Shown: positions 21,976 to 32,726 of the stretch, one piece after another
How the letters are laid out: each line of letters opens with the position of its first letter
How positions within the stretch are numbered: the first letter of the stretch is position 1
Source of the DNA: Acridotheres tristis
Taxonomy: Eukaryota; Chordata; Aves; Passeriformes; Sturnidae
Reading direction: 5' to 3'
Length of the DNA: 64,000 bases
Assembly: GCA_037013685.1 (NCBI GenBank)
Contig: CM072886.1
Coordinates: 1,798,001-1,862,000 of the forward strand
The notes under the pieces: generated by a model
What the model saw: the letters and a program-made list of their open reading frames with translations, nothing else
Databases searched by the model: none
What the model was told of the DNA's origin: nothing
Made by a program: the position numbers and the translations under genes

Positions 21976-23981
21976 CTTGTTGGGTTTCTGTGTTCTTTGT
22001 TACAGCACTTGATATTCCATCAGCTCATTCTCTTATCCTGCTGACTTCAGCACGAGCTGGGTTGCAATCCCAGAATATTAATGCAGTTGAGCTCTGTCTC
22101 CTTTTTTATGGACAGTTTCAGGAGTGTTGAAGTGAAAAAAACCTGGTTTTAGGGATATTTCCAACTCAGGAATCTTGAATGATTCACATCCTCTTGGGTC
22201 CTTCTCTGAGACTGAACTGGAGCTTCAAAATATGTGTCAGCCTTGAGTTCCTGGGGATGGGCTGAAGTTGTGGGGTGGAAAGACTCAAGGCTGAGATTTC
22301 AGAGCTGGGAAAGAGGTTACCCATCACAGGGTGTCATCACTGTGGTGTTTGTTAGTTCTGTGGGTCTTCGGGGATATTAAAGTTGCTCAGCCTGAATCAG
22401 TGTCCAAAAGAAGGAAGGGCTGGTATTAGAGCATGGGGGAGACCAGTGATTATATATAACATCTATATCTATACACCTGTGAGTGTATTTCCTAATTGAA
22501 TGTTTCATGCCTTTGCAATCATTTCACTCATTGGCAGCTGCCCAGTTCACAGGACAGCACCAGTTGGCAGAAATCACAGCAGGAGCACCAGAGAATCCAG
22601 ATATTTCTCTAGGAAAATACTTAATGTTTTCCAGCCAGCCCAGTGCTCATGAGCACTGATGGGCAGTCTGGGACATCATGCGAGCAAATCTTGCTTTTTT
22701 CCATCAACAGATTCAGGAAAGAAATATTTTGTCACCATCGTGATCATTGAAAACAAAAAGACAAATGATAGGTCCTCAACCACACAGAGCCTTCAACTTT
22801 ATATTTCAGGTCTATCATGGGAATTGACTTCCTTGAGGCCAGGAGAGGAGCAGAATCAAAACCCCTACAGGACGTGCTCATTAATGTCAGTGATATTAAA
22901 CAAGTCAGAGATGTTTGTTCCAAATGCTCTTATTTTTCTCTCAGACGATGTGATGACTTGACTTTTCTCTCTTGCTTGGTGAGCAATCGCATCATGAACG
23001 TGATCATTGTCTGAACCTGATCTGCATTTTCTCTGTCTTCACCTGATCTGCATTTTCTCTGTCTTCATTATTACTTGGGGGCTTTCCCTGGGTACAATCC
23101 ATCCCTTTGTTGTGCCTCTTCAGGATTTGTGGAAGCTTTATTGGGTAGGATATTGGGTGAGATGAGCTCCTGCAGTCTGTGATCCCATCCCAGCCTTCTA
23201 CACCCAAACCCATCAGAAATATTCAGACCTTGTGAAGTAGGACAAACACATCACCCTAGAGCAAGGAGTGGCTTTTCTGCCACTTGGATAAAAAAGAACA
23301 GGCTTCCCTTCATTCCCTGCCCTTCTCCAGAGTCACTGATGAGGCTGGTTCCTGTTCACTCCTTTTCCTCCCCTGTGAGATAATCTCTTCCTTGCACATG
23401 GGGTCTGTACCAGTGCAATGGGTTCATTTCCTTGGTCTTAGCCAGTGGTTGGTTCTTCCCCCAGAGGGTGCTGGGCACTGCCCAGGTTCCCCAAGGAATG
23501 GGCACAGCCCCAAGGCTGCCAGAGCTCCAGGAGTGTTGGAAAACACTCCCAGGAACGGGGTGGGATTGTTGGGGTGACTGTGCAGGGCCAGGAGCTGGAC
23601 TGGATGATCCTGGTGGATCCCGTCCCATTGAGGAGATTCTGTGATTCTATGATTATTAAAGTAATTTTTGACAGACCAATCGATGTCAGGTTGAGCTGAG
23701 AGAGGGATCCTTTGTTCCACTGTCTGGGAACAGACCAGATGTTCACACAGGTGGCTCAGTGTCCCCAGCCTGCTGAGATACAACTTTCCAAGGTATTTTG
23801 TGCCAACCTTCTTATTTTAACTCTCAGCTACATTCCCTCTTGCTGGACTAAGCATTTCTTCATCAACTCTCTTCTCTAGGAGGGAAAAATGATACGGTTG
23901 CAGGTATTTCCATGGGTTGGATGGTACTACTGGTTTTTTTTTTTGCCCTGAAGAGAGAAAAGTTGTTGTTCTTGTCTGTAG
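21976..23981. other. intronic interval before the first B-specific exon
   Basis: This 2-kb stretch holds a 26-bp direct duplication at about 23016-23067 ('cctgatctgcattttctctg' and the rest, twice) and one CR1 fragment (23445-23660). I see nothing else. Confidence 0.5.
23445..23660 (+). repeat. CR1 retroposon fragment
   Basis: The sense CR1 3' part shows 'tggttcttcccccagagggt', 'gccaggagctggactggatg' and the terminal 'agattctgtgattctatgat'. It is clear-cut at the 3' end; the 5' edge is approximate. Confidence 0.87.
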
Positions 23982-24242
23982 GAATGACTTCCCCCCAGCC
24001 AGAGACGGAGACTTCTGTGCAGGCTTCGCTCCAGCGCGCAGATCAGGAGATCAAGACAGCCCTGAAAAAACTGATGCACTCGGCGTCCCTGCTGGTGACT
24101 CTTCCCCCAGGCATGAGAGCAGATGGTGGCCTTGGCCTTGGCCCTGCTGGGGCTGCCCCTTGCCAGCTCTCAGGGCCAGCAGCCGGGCCCTCTGTGGTAG
24201 TCCATGAAGCCGGTACCCAAACCCAGGCTGCTGAAGGCCATG
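23982..24242 (+). CDS. OBSCN: first obscurin-B-specific exon: linker
   Basis: This 87-codon exon (phase 1 to phase 1) starts 'GMTSPQPETETSVQASLQRA' and contains 'RADQEIKTALKKLM', a segment that resembles the corresponding linker of human obscurin-B ('RADQEV-S-LKRL' type). The remainder is Gly/Ala/Pro-rich and probably unstructured. The acceptor is cttgtctgtag ending at 23981 and the donor gtaggt is at 24243. It replaces exons 14138 and 17723 of the A form. Confidence 0.85.
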
Positions 24243-26598
24243 GTAGGTTTGGCATGAAGGTGGGAGGTGTCCCCTGGGAGCTGAGAGACAGAAAAATATT
24301 GAACGTGCCAGTAATGATGTTTTTAACCTCGTTTTGCTGTGTCACTGTGTTTTGGGCAGATGAAGATGATGAGAGGGTGTTCAGACCCAAAGAAACATTG
24401 GAGGGTGGGTTGGGGTTAGGTGGGATCTAAGTTTGGGGCAGATCTTTCTGGAAGCAGGAGGTGTTTGAAAATCATGTCTGAGATAGAGTTGGGTTCATCA
24501 CCTGCCCAAAATTAAGGAATAGCGGATTTTTTTCCACCATTGAGCTTTTCCCCTGGTCTTGCTTCAAGTACTTTTGGGGGACAAGGTGGGGTGAGATCCT
24601 TCCTTTACATTCAGAGAAGTCATTTGGGTTTTGATTTGGTGGGATGGGTAAGGGCGGTTGTTTTTATTTTATTATTTGCTGTAAACAAGCTGGAAATGTC
24701 TTTAATTTGGACCAACTGTCAGAGACTATCCAGGGGGGTGGGTGCCTCATATTCACCTGCATTTCACTGACCCTGGAGCCTGGACAGACTCCTTGCAGCT
24801 TCTGTGTGACTAAAACCATCTGTGTGTGTGGCTGTGTCTTGCCAGGAGAAAAATTCCTTTGTCTTTCTCTTGTTTTTAAAAAATCATGAATGAATGACAA
24901 CCCTTCCACCACTCTTCCTCTGATTGTGCCATAACAACTTGTCTAATCTGTGTCAAGTCAGAATAACTGTACTCCACCATTGTTAACTGAAAGGACAATG
25001 CTAAGTAGCCTTCAGCCCTCAAACTCCAGATAATACCTTAAAAAAGAAATATTCTAACTTAAAACTTAACAAGAATAAAAGCTTTTCATGGAATCAGACC
25101 CAAAATAACAGCATAAAAAAAAGTCAGGGCTTTAAAACGTTTTTTCCTTTCTAGTCGAAAATCACCTTTGGAAATAATCCTCTGGTGGAGTGGGATGACT
25201 CAAAAATCCTAAGTAAAATGTCACCTAGCAGATTATTTCCTCAATCACAGCTAAAGAGAAAATACAGTAATGAATTAGATAGTTTGGCAGTCTTTCATCT
25301 GAAAACTAAACATGTTATGGGAATTATCTGAATCAGATGGAGACTTGACACGTCTCTCTATGATCACATGCCTTAAATAAAAAGGAGGTAAATATTTCAA
25401 TAGTGCTGGTGAGAGGAAAGTACAATCCCACAACCTGGGATCTCTGATCCAGTAATGCCTTGAATAACCATATTTTCCACCTCAATGGAGCTGTTTTATG
25501 TGATTTCTAGAAACAGCTGCTCTTTTCCAAAACCAGACCAGCACCAAACATCCCTAGAGCAGTCCCTAAAATATTCCTACCTATTCTTCCCTAAAATATT
25601 CCTACCAGAGGTAGAAGAGTCCTCTGGATTTAACCTTTTCTCCTTAAATGAAAAAGGAGGTGATGAACTTTATCCCATGGTGGAATTCCAATGGTCAATA
25701 TCAAAAGAGAATCAGGTACTTTTGAAATGTGAGATCAAACCAGGTTTTGAAGCTATATCTGATAAAATAATTAATAATAAAAGAAGAAAAATAACTGAAA
25801 CGGCCATCAAGCTGCACCATCTTTTGGTTTCATCAAGTCCCAGATGTCAAACCTTGTTTTGGTGTAACTTAGAGCTGTACAAGGACATTTTCCAGTGGAG
25901 GTGCAGCAATGCTGATGCTAAAATACCACCAGGTCCTCTGTAAGAGTCCATATTACCTCCCAATCAATCATATCCTCAGCCAGGACCTGCTTTGACCACC
26001 AATTCACATCGATGTGAGCTCACTCACGTCCCTGATGCTGTCTGTGATCACAGCAGTGAGGCCGGAACTGCTGAATGGAAGAATTAATGTGGGCAAAGCT
26101 AACACTGGCTTTCCCTGTAATGCATTTCAATGGTGGACTTGGCAGGGCTGGGCTGATGGCTGGACTTGTTTTTAAAGGTCTTTTTCAACCTGGATGATTC
26201 TGTGATTCCATGACTTCCTCACAGCCATGAGCTGGAACTCAAACACAGTTGAATTATCTCCTATAAAGGCTGTGTGAACCCACACGATCCTTCCAGATCT
26301 ATTTCTCCCTGTCCCTACTGCCTTTCCCACCTCTGTCTGTGTATGTTTCCTGACAGAACACTCAGGTGAGCCCAGTCAGCCAAGTGCCACCACTCTGGTG
26401 TTGTCCAACCCCTTTGCTTCGTGTGCTCTTTGCAAAAGTGCCAAATTCTCCTCTAACCTTCAGTGGCTGCACCCAGCTGAGGCCAGGTGGACTCAGTTGT
26501 GGCACCAGGCACACCAGAGATGGCTCCAAAGGCTGTCTCTGGCTTTCAGGTGTGGTCTCATGGGTGACATGTCTAACTTGCCTGATTTCTGCTGGCAG
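24243..26598. other. OBSCN intron with a CR1 fragment
   Basis: This 2.36-kb intron is unique-looking apart from the CR1 tail near 26.1-26.2 kb. An open frame at 25485-25943 (152 codons) has no recognisable domain and lies in the intron. Confidence 0.5.
26120..26217 (+). repeat. CR1 retroposon 3' fragment
   Basis: A short CR1 tail carries 'aaggtctttttcaacctgga' and the terminal 'tgattctgtgattccatgac'. The part before it is too diverged to delimit. Confidence 0.78.
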
Positions 26599-26722
26599 CC
26601 ACAGCACAGAGGCAGGTTCCAGCTGAAGAACCAGGGGTGCCAAAGCCAAGCCCTGCTCCTTCCAGGGAAGAGGAGGCTGCTGGAGGTGAAAGCACTCGGG
26701 AACGCACAGTTCCCATCGACAG
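26599..26722 (+). CDS. OBSCN: obscurin-B exon: linker
   Basis: The exon encodes a Glu/Pro-rich linker ending 'STRERTVPIDR'. The 'TVPI-' element aligns with the linker before the Ig-kinase module of mammalian obscurin. It enters in phase 1 and leaves in phase 2. The acceptor is tgctggcag ending at 26598 and the donor gtaaac is at 26723. Sequence is weakly conserved, so the call rests on phase, splice sites and position. Confidence 0.78.
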
Positions 26723-26877
26723 GTAAACACCCACCTCCACTTGTCCAGGTCACACACGTGGATTTCTGAATGGGGCAGATTTTGGTGCAAGAAAAACAAG
26801 TCCTCTGTGACGCACCCAAACATTTTCTTGTAGATTTGCCATTATTTTCAGAATTGAATATTTCAGAATTTTCAGGT

Positions 26878-27491
26878 TGTAATGGGTTAACTGCACCACC
26901 TAATTGTTGGCTTGTCTTAATTTTCTTCTGTCTCCACTCAGAGTCAGGATTAAAACACGAAGGAGACAAAATTCTCATGTTCGGGCTTGGTTGTTTATTA
27001 AATCTTCTCTAAAGGACACAGAATTCTGCAACACTTCTAGGTACCAGCTAAAAATGAGCAAAATGGAGATGAATGTAGCTAGTTACAAGGTCTTTTAAAG
27101 CTAAACAGTCCAATAGAGAATTAACACCTATGTAATTTATACTTTTGACCCAATAATCAAATACCTGTGACCCATAGTGCAGCACTAACTGTCCAACCAG
27201 AAACTACTGCCTGAACTCATGAAGAAGGAAGAAAAAGAGACAACTCCCAAGAACCTCCATCTTGTCCCATACCTATTACTATATTCTAAAAACCCCAAAT
27301 TCCAAACCCTTCACCATGTGAAATCACACACTTCTATTCTAACTACACACCAGTGACTTTAACTCCATCACTCAAATTTTGGAAGCTTTCTCCAAGGCCT
27401 CAGGTCACAAGCAGTGTTCCCCAGGGGTTCAGTGCCAGAAAGCACAGACAGCACAGAAAGCTCAAAACTCCCAGGCTTCTAGGTTTCAACA
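26878..27491 (-). mobile_element. solo LTR of an endogenous retrovirus (copy 1)
   Basis: This 614-bp element is closely similar to the one at 47680-48293, which has the same length. Read on the - strand it has a TATAAA box (27136-27141), then an AATAAA signal (26994-26999) about 140 bases on, then a short U5, the order expected of an LTR. The ends are TG...CA. No internal retroviral genes flank it, so it is a solo LTR. I could not find a clear target-site duplication. Confidence 0.78.
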
Positions 27492-27693
27492 CCTGTGACA
27501 ATGCTTTGTCAAAGAAGTGTAAAAAAAGTTTGGAGATAAATTAATCCCCCCTCTACCAAACCAAAATTCTTCCTGTATTACTTTTAAGTGAATAACTCTT
27601 TGTCTGCTGGTTAAACAGATCAATGGCAGGGTGTAATCCTGCACCTCTTGCATGTGGCTATGCCATGATCTTTTCTCTTGGGTTTCTTGAAAG

Positions 27694-27827
27694 AACATCA
27701 CCAGATGCAGGGGCAGGAGGCTGGTACAGGAGAGAAGGAGACGTGGTCTGGGATGTGCACAGTGAAGTTTACATCGAGACCACCGAAAGAACTCGTGTGT
27801 ACAAGACTGAGGAGAAGACTCCAACAA
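27694..27827 (+). CDS. OBSCN: obscurin-B exon: linker before the third Ig
   Basis: The exon encodes 'TSPDAGAGGWYRREGDVVWD' and 'VHSEVYIETTERTRVYKTEE', matching the 'WDVHS-V--ETT-RT' linker of mammalian obscurin-B. It enters in phase 2 and leaves in phase 1 (donor gtaaga at 27828). I chose the acceptor ttcttgaaag (AG at 27692-27693) because a pyrimidine-rich tract precedes it and the length fits the mammalian linker. An in-frame alternative acceptor at 27616-27618 would add 25 residues. Confidence 0.82.
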
Positions 27828-28163
27828 GTAAGAAACACTGTTTTCCTTTCCCAGTCCTATGATTGTCACTGTCTTCTCTTTTGGTAACCACTCCTGACTT
27901 TGTTTTTTAATATTCCAAATTTTTGAGTGGTTACTGTTTATTAAACAAAAATAATAGTAAGTGTGAAGATAAGAAGGCTGAAAGTAATGCCAGCATGAAG
28001 AGCCTCAAATATATTGCTGTTGTACCTCTTGATTTGACTTTAAAATGCTATTACATCCTAAGTGGCCTGTCCTATAAATCCCAGGGAGTAACTGCACCTC
28101 TGTCAGCACGCTGGGGAAGAGGTTCCAGTGCTGTGCATGCAGCAAAGGCTCTTTTCCCACCAG

Positions 28164-28276
28164 GTCCTCCCTACATGCAAGTGACAATAGAGGATGTGCA
28201 GGTGAACTCTGGGGAACGTGCCAAATTCCAGGCAGTCATTGAAGGAACCCCTCAGCCCACAGTTCTGTGGTTTAAG
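28164..28276 (+). CDS. OBSCN: obscurin-B exon: third Ig domain, first half
   Basis: The exon encodes 'PPYMQVTIEDVQVNSGERAK' and 'FQAVIEGTPQPTVLWFK', the A to C strands of the Ig domain that precedes kinase 1. The B-strand position usually held by Cys is Ala ('KFQAVIEG'). Mammalian obscurin has the same kind of substitution, so this domain has no canonical disulphide-type pair. It is phase 1 in, phase 0 out; donor gtgagt is at 28277. Confidence 0.92.
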
Positions 28277-29543
28277 GTGAGTGCAGACTCTTCTCTGAGA
28301 GTGAGGACCAGGAGAGGGACTGTAGTGCACTGTTCCACAGGGAATTTTGTCTGCTCTTTCCTCCCACACCTCTCCCACTGACTCTGTGTCTGTAGAGTTT
28401 GTGGAACCAGCCGTTCTCACTGAACCACCAGCTGTGCAGCCCACCCCGTGTTGTCACCGTGTCACCCTGGATCCTTCTGCAGAGAGAGCCACCAAGATGG
28501 TTTTGGGGACCAAAAAGAGCAGGAAGAGAAATTGTTTCTACCTGAGTGCCACTGAGATGTGTGCTGCAGTTTGGGGACAGGAATGGGATTGAGTGGTTTA
28601 TCCCAATTATCCGTGTGATTGCCAGGCTCTGTATTGTTCTTGCAACTACTTAGTAAAATCAGTGTGACCAAGGACAGTGAACATCCCATAGAAAGGAGAG
28701 GAATCATTTATTATTCCTTAGAATATTGTTGTCATATCTTGCTAGAGCCTCCCTTCCAGGCTGAAGGAATCTGGAATTGAATGAATTCCAATCTGCTGTC
28801 AATCCTCATATAGAAGCTCTTAGAGGACACTGCTGATGATGTGCCAAATATAGGCAAACCAAGCATTTATCAAATGATGTTTTGTGTCTTATCCTTTATT
28901 TCTTCACTAATAATTTCTAGTATCTGGTGCCTTTTAGCTCCCACCAAGCACTGAACTGATTTACTCTAAGTTAAACTTTTGTTGCAGTTTAAAAAGGAAA
29001 AGCTCAGAAGCAGAGATTTTATGTGAGTAAACAGGATTCCATCATTTCATATTTGTGTACATGTATGTACCTATTGTATATTTTATATATATTATATATT
29101 TTTAAATTTTTTATATATAGTAGATATTTTTATCTTGCATTTTACTGTCATAGGGACCTTTTGCAAATACTCACAATCTGCTCTGTGTAACACACACTCC
29201 ACCCTGCCCCTTTCTTCATAGCATTTATGAATGTACAGAATATTCTGTGATTTATGAATATATAGAATCACAGAATTATTAAGGTTGGCAGGACCTCCAA
29301 GATCACTGAGTCCAACCTCTGACAGAACACCACCTTGTCAACCAGAGCCACATCCAGTTGTTTCTTGAACACTTCCAGGGATGGTGACACCACCACTCCC
29401 CTGGGCAGCATTTTGTCCATGAGGTTTGCTCACATCAACAGTCTGTGTTGTAGCTCTGCTCCTGGATCTTTCTTCTTGAAGAGAGGAAACATCTGTTTCC
29501 ATCTTGGCTTATCCAGTGCCAAAATGTCACTTCCTTCCCTCAG
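28277..29543. other. OBSCN intron with a CR1 fragment and an AT-rich run
   Basis: This 1.27-kb intron carries an AT-rich low-complexity run (about 29073-29128, mostly 'tatata' words) and the antisense CR1 copy at 29258-29420. Confidence 0.5.
29258..29420 (-). repeat. CR1 retroposon fragment, antisense
   Basis: The antisense CR1 3' end begins 'agaatcacagaattattaag', then 'gttggcaggacctccaagat', 'tgagtccaacctctgacaga' and 'gaacacttccagggatggtg'. Confidence 0.83.
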
Positions 29544-29712
29544 GGCACTTCACTGCTGACAGACAGTGACAGGATCCATCAGGGGAAGGAAGGAACAACG
29601 TATTTCTTGGTGGTGGACAATGCTGCCTTGGAAGATGGTGGTGTTTATACTTGTGTTGCCAAAAATGCGGGAGGGGAGGTTTTGTGCAAAGCTGAGCTCG
29701 TCGTACGTGAAG
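29544..29712 (+). CDS. OBSCN: obscurin-B exon: third Ig domain, second half
   Basis: The exon encodes 'GTTYFLVVDNAALEDGGVYT' followed by 'CVAKNAGGEVLCKAELVVRE', the E to G strands, with the DxGxYxC motif intact. It is phase 0 in, phase 1 out. The donor is gtaatg at 29713; its bases from +3 onward already belong to the first unit of a 26-bp tandem repeat. Confidence 0.92.
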
Positions 29713-29714
29713 GT

Positions 29715-30046
29715 AATGCCACCCTGTCACCTGTGATGGCAATGCCACCCTGTCACCCGTGATGGCAATGCCACCCTCTCACCTGTGATGGCAATGCCAC
29801 CCTGTCACCTGGGATGGCAATGCCACCCTGTCACCTGTCATGGCAATGCCATCCTCTCACCTGTGATGGCAATGCCACCCTGTCACCTGTGATGGCAATG
29901 CCACCCTCTCACCTGTGATGGCAATGTCACCCTGTCACCTGGGATGGCAATGCCACCCTCTCACCTGTGATGGCAATGCCACCCTCTCACCTGTGATGGC
30001 AATGCTATCCTGTCACCTGTGATGGCAATGTCACCCTCTGTCTCAG
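29715..30046 (+). repeat. 26-bp minisatellite starting at a splice donor
   Basis: About 12.5 units of 'aatgccaccctgtcacctgt' plus 'gatggc' start at 29715, 29741, 29767 and so on to 30027. Units differ mainly at a few C/T positions. The array starts at position +3 of the intron after exon 29544-29712. Confidence 0.95.
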
Positions 30047-30184
30047 CTGCAGGAGTTGTTTCCAGTGCCATGGCAGTAATTTGTTGCAGTCATGTTCTGG
30101 CACTTGCATGGAATCTATTCTGTATTCCTGTGTAGCATTTATTTATGGCCAGTATGGCAGGATCCAGGATAAAAGCAAATAATA

Positions 30185-30365
30185 AAATCCCAAAATGGTC
30201 TGGGCTGGAAAGAACCTTAAAGATCCTCTTATTTATTAATTCCAGCCCCCTGCCATGGGCAGGGATACTTTATACTATCCCAGCTTCCTGCAAACCCCAT
30301 CCAACCTGGCCCTGAACACTTCCAGGGATGGGGCAGCCACTTCTCTGGGCATCCCCAAAGTTCGT
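30185..30365 (-). repeat. CR1 retroposon fragment, antisense
   Basis: The antisense CR1 copy shows 'ggtctgggctggaaagaacc', 'cccctgccatgggcagggat', 'caaccccatccaacctggcc'-like and 'cttccagggatggggcagcc' blocks. Confidence 0.82.
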
Positions 30366-30548
30366 TTTGACACGTTCTGTTATCAAACAACTCCACTTAA
30401 TTCTCCTTAGAAGTTTAGAAGACCTCTCTAATTTTTCCTGCCTTAAATTGTCCTGTAATAACTTTGCACATTATTAGCAAGGCATAATTGAATATTTACC
30501 TTTATGAATACTGAATATTTACCCTTATGTTTTCCTTAATTTCCAAAG

Positions 30549-30630
30549 CTAAGAAAGACCAAGAAGGAAAGAAAGTGGCCACCAGGAGAAAGCTCCACTC
30601 CCATTATGAGGTGAAACAGGAGATTGGAAG
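30549..30630 (+). CDS. OBSCN: obscurin-B exon: start of kinase 1
   Basis: A basic linker leads into 'LHSHYEVKQEIGR', the first beta strand of the first kinase (often named SK2), an MLCK/titin-type Ser/Thr kinase domain. It enters in phase 1 and leaves in phase 2, splitting the Arg codon inside the glycine loop. The acceptor is ttccaaag ending at 30548 and the donor gtaaat is at 30631. Confidence 0.92.
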
Positions 30631-31115
30631 GTAAATGAATTTTCCAACTCTACAGCATCACTGACAGGGAATATCTCATTGCCCATCTGAGCTGCTGAGG
30701 CAGAGGTGGCTCCTGAAAAGTCTGAAATAAAGACAGAAGTGGGAGGTCACTTAAAGGTGTGCTGGGGCAGCTCCAACCAGAACAAACATGCAAAGGTTCA
30801 CAGTTTAGTGCCTGGATGTGGCTTCTTGGCAGCATCCCAAGCCCCAGGGTCACATCGGGTCTGCCCAGGGGATCCAAGAGCACCAACCTTTACCAGCAGG
30901 AGCCTGCATCCACTGCAGCAGCTTTTCCCTTGATGGGAACACATTGCTTCCCTATGGAGACAGCCAGGAGAGGGCAACAGCACCTCACACACAGCAAAAT
31001 GAAATTCTTGTGCTGGAGATCTGCAGCACGGAGCAGCAGGGAGCTGCCAAAGGCCAGGCTGTGGGAGAATCTCTGCCCAGGTCTGATCACGGCTTGTCCT
31101 TCAATTCCTGCACAG

Positions 31116-31316
31116 GGGCTGCTTCAGCTTCGTGAAAAGAGTGGTGCACAAAGGGAACAGGGTGTCCTGTGCTGCCAAATTCATCCCTCTGAGGAGCAAA
31201 ACCAGGTCTCGAGCTCATCAGGAGAGGGATATTCTTGCCTCTCTGTCCCACGACAGAATTACCAGGCTCCTGGATGAGTTTGAAACACGAAAAACACTGA
31301 TTTTGATTCTGGAGTT
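31116..31316 (+). CDS. OBSCN: obscurin-B exon: kinase 1 N-lobe
   Basis: The exon completes the glycine loop (G-x-G-C-F-S-F-V), carries the beta-3 Lys in 'SCAAKFIPL', the helix-C Glu in 'HQERDIL' and the hinge 'LILILEL'. These are the ATP-binding elements of a typical kinase and all are present. It is phase 2 in and out; the donor is gtatcc at 31317, one of the weaker donors in the gene. Confidence 0.93.
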
Positions 31317-31824
31317 GTATCCTTTCTTGTGCAGTTGTCTGAAGAGGCTGGGAAGTACTGGGTAGAGCTCATTTATTAAATATCTAAGCAATTAATATAT
31401 TTTATTTGGTTTTTGCTGAGAGAAAAGGACACACACAATCCTTCTTTGCACTGCAGGATAGCACAACTCCGTGAGAGCTCCACTGCAGTCCTCAGCTTCT
31501 GCTGGGTGAGAAAAATCAGATTTGTATACACAAGGGTGAATGAGAGGTTAAGCATCAAAATTATTTTCTGAAACATCTGGAAGTTATGAGCTCTCTTTCT
31601 GTGAGATCCAGTCTGGGTGAACATGAGGGAAATGCAGAACAGAAACCCCATAATCAGCAGGTAGGTTTTAGCAGAAGTGGTACCAGGTTTAGAGCAGGTT
31701 CTGCAAGGAGGCTTTCAATACCTGAGATCACATCATGAATTCTGCTGTTGGCTGGATGGAGGTGGTTCCACAGTCAAAATAAGCTTTTCCACGTGGCTCT
31801 GTTGTCCCTTAATGCCACTGTCAG

Positions 31825-31885
31825 ATGCTCCAATGAAGAGCTCCTGGACAGATTATTCAAGAAGAGTGTGGTCACTGAAGCTGAG
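31825..31885 (+). CDS. OBSCN: obscurin-B exon: kinase 1 helix D region
   Basis: This 61-nt exon encodes 'CSNEELLDRLFKKSVVTEAE' after the split Leu codon, the segment after the hinge. Acceptor cactgtcag ends at 31824, donor gtaact is at 31886. Phase 2 in, phase 0 out. Confidence 0.92.
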
Positions 31886-32369
31886 GTAACTTCTCACTTG
31901 AAAGCCCAGAGTTGGCTCTCTCTCCATTTTCATTCTGGAATATAGAAATGTCTTGGAACCAGTGATAATCTATCAAAGCAGAATCAGTCTTTACAACCTG
32001 TTCCTACCAACTTTCATTGCTAGTTGGGTTTCTTTGGGGGATAACTACAAACAGCCAGGGGGTTTGGCCACCAGCATTGCATTCAGCCAAAAAAAAAAAG
32101 ATTATATTTGCTCTATTGTCATAATTTCTTTGCTTTCTGTCATCTAGAGCTCCTATCTACACTTACTTAATATCACTTTATTCCCTTGTAACTGTATTCT
32201 ATCTATTCCCTTTCTGTCTTCAAAAGAAAAGTTGCAATTATGGTTCCTAAGAGGTTTTTTTTTACATCCTTGACGCTAAAAGTTAAAAATGTTTCACATC
32301 TCTCATGTATTAGCCAGGTGTCCAATATTTACTGGTGAAATGTTTGGTTTTTTAGGAATTCTCAGAGGG

Positions 32370-32420
32370 AAACATCATAGAATGGTTTGGATTGGGAGGG
32401 ACCTTTAAAGATCAAATCTT
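32370..32420 (-). repeat. short CR1-like fragment, antisense
   Basis: Only the terminal CR1 motif is visible: 'catagaatggtttggattgg' and 'gagggacctttaaagatcaa'. It is too short for subfamily assignment. Confidence 0.6.
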
Positions 32421-32504
32421 GGTGAAATCAGGGACTCTTCTATTACTCTCCCTGTTTAATAACTGTTTATTTATTAATTGTTTAATAATTGACTCAATTC
32501 TTAG

Positions 32505-32582
32505 GTCAAACTGTACATCAAGCAAATTTTGGAAGGAATCAAATATCTTCATGACAACAACATCCTTCATTTGGACATCAAG
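32505..32582 (+). CDS. OBSCN: obscurin-B exon: kinase 1 helix E and catalytic loop
   Basis: The exon runs 'VKLYIKQILEGIKYLHDNNI' and 'LHLDIK'. The catalytic motif is HLD rather than HRD, so the Arg that normally contacts the activation loop is Leu, as in the titin/obscurin kinase group. The catalytic Asp and Lys remain. Both ends are phase 0; donor gtaatg is at 32583. Confidence 0.92.
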
Positions 32583-32726
32583 GTAATGAGCAACCACCAG
32601 TCTGGCTTTTCCCAGCCTCTTGTTGGCCAGGGATTGGATGTTCTCTGAACTATTCTTAAACCTGAAAATACTCTCTGCTCTCAGAAAAAAATTCCCCGTT
32701 TATTTATTTTTTTTTCCATTCAACAG

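Noticed and set aside
25485..25943. 152-codon open frame in an OBSCN intron
   Set aside because: No recognisable domain, no phase-compatible splice sites, AT-rich codons; most likely chance.
29715..30046. CRISPR-like array (regular 26-bp periodicity)
   Set aside because: There are no spacers: the units are directly contiguous, in a vertebrate intron. It is a minisatellite.
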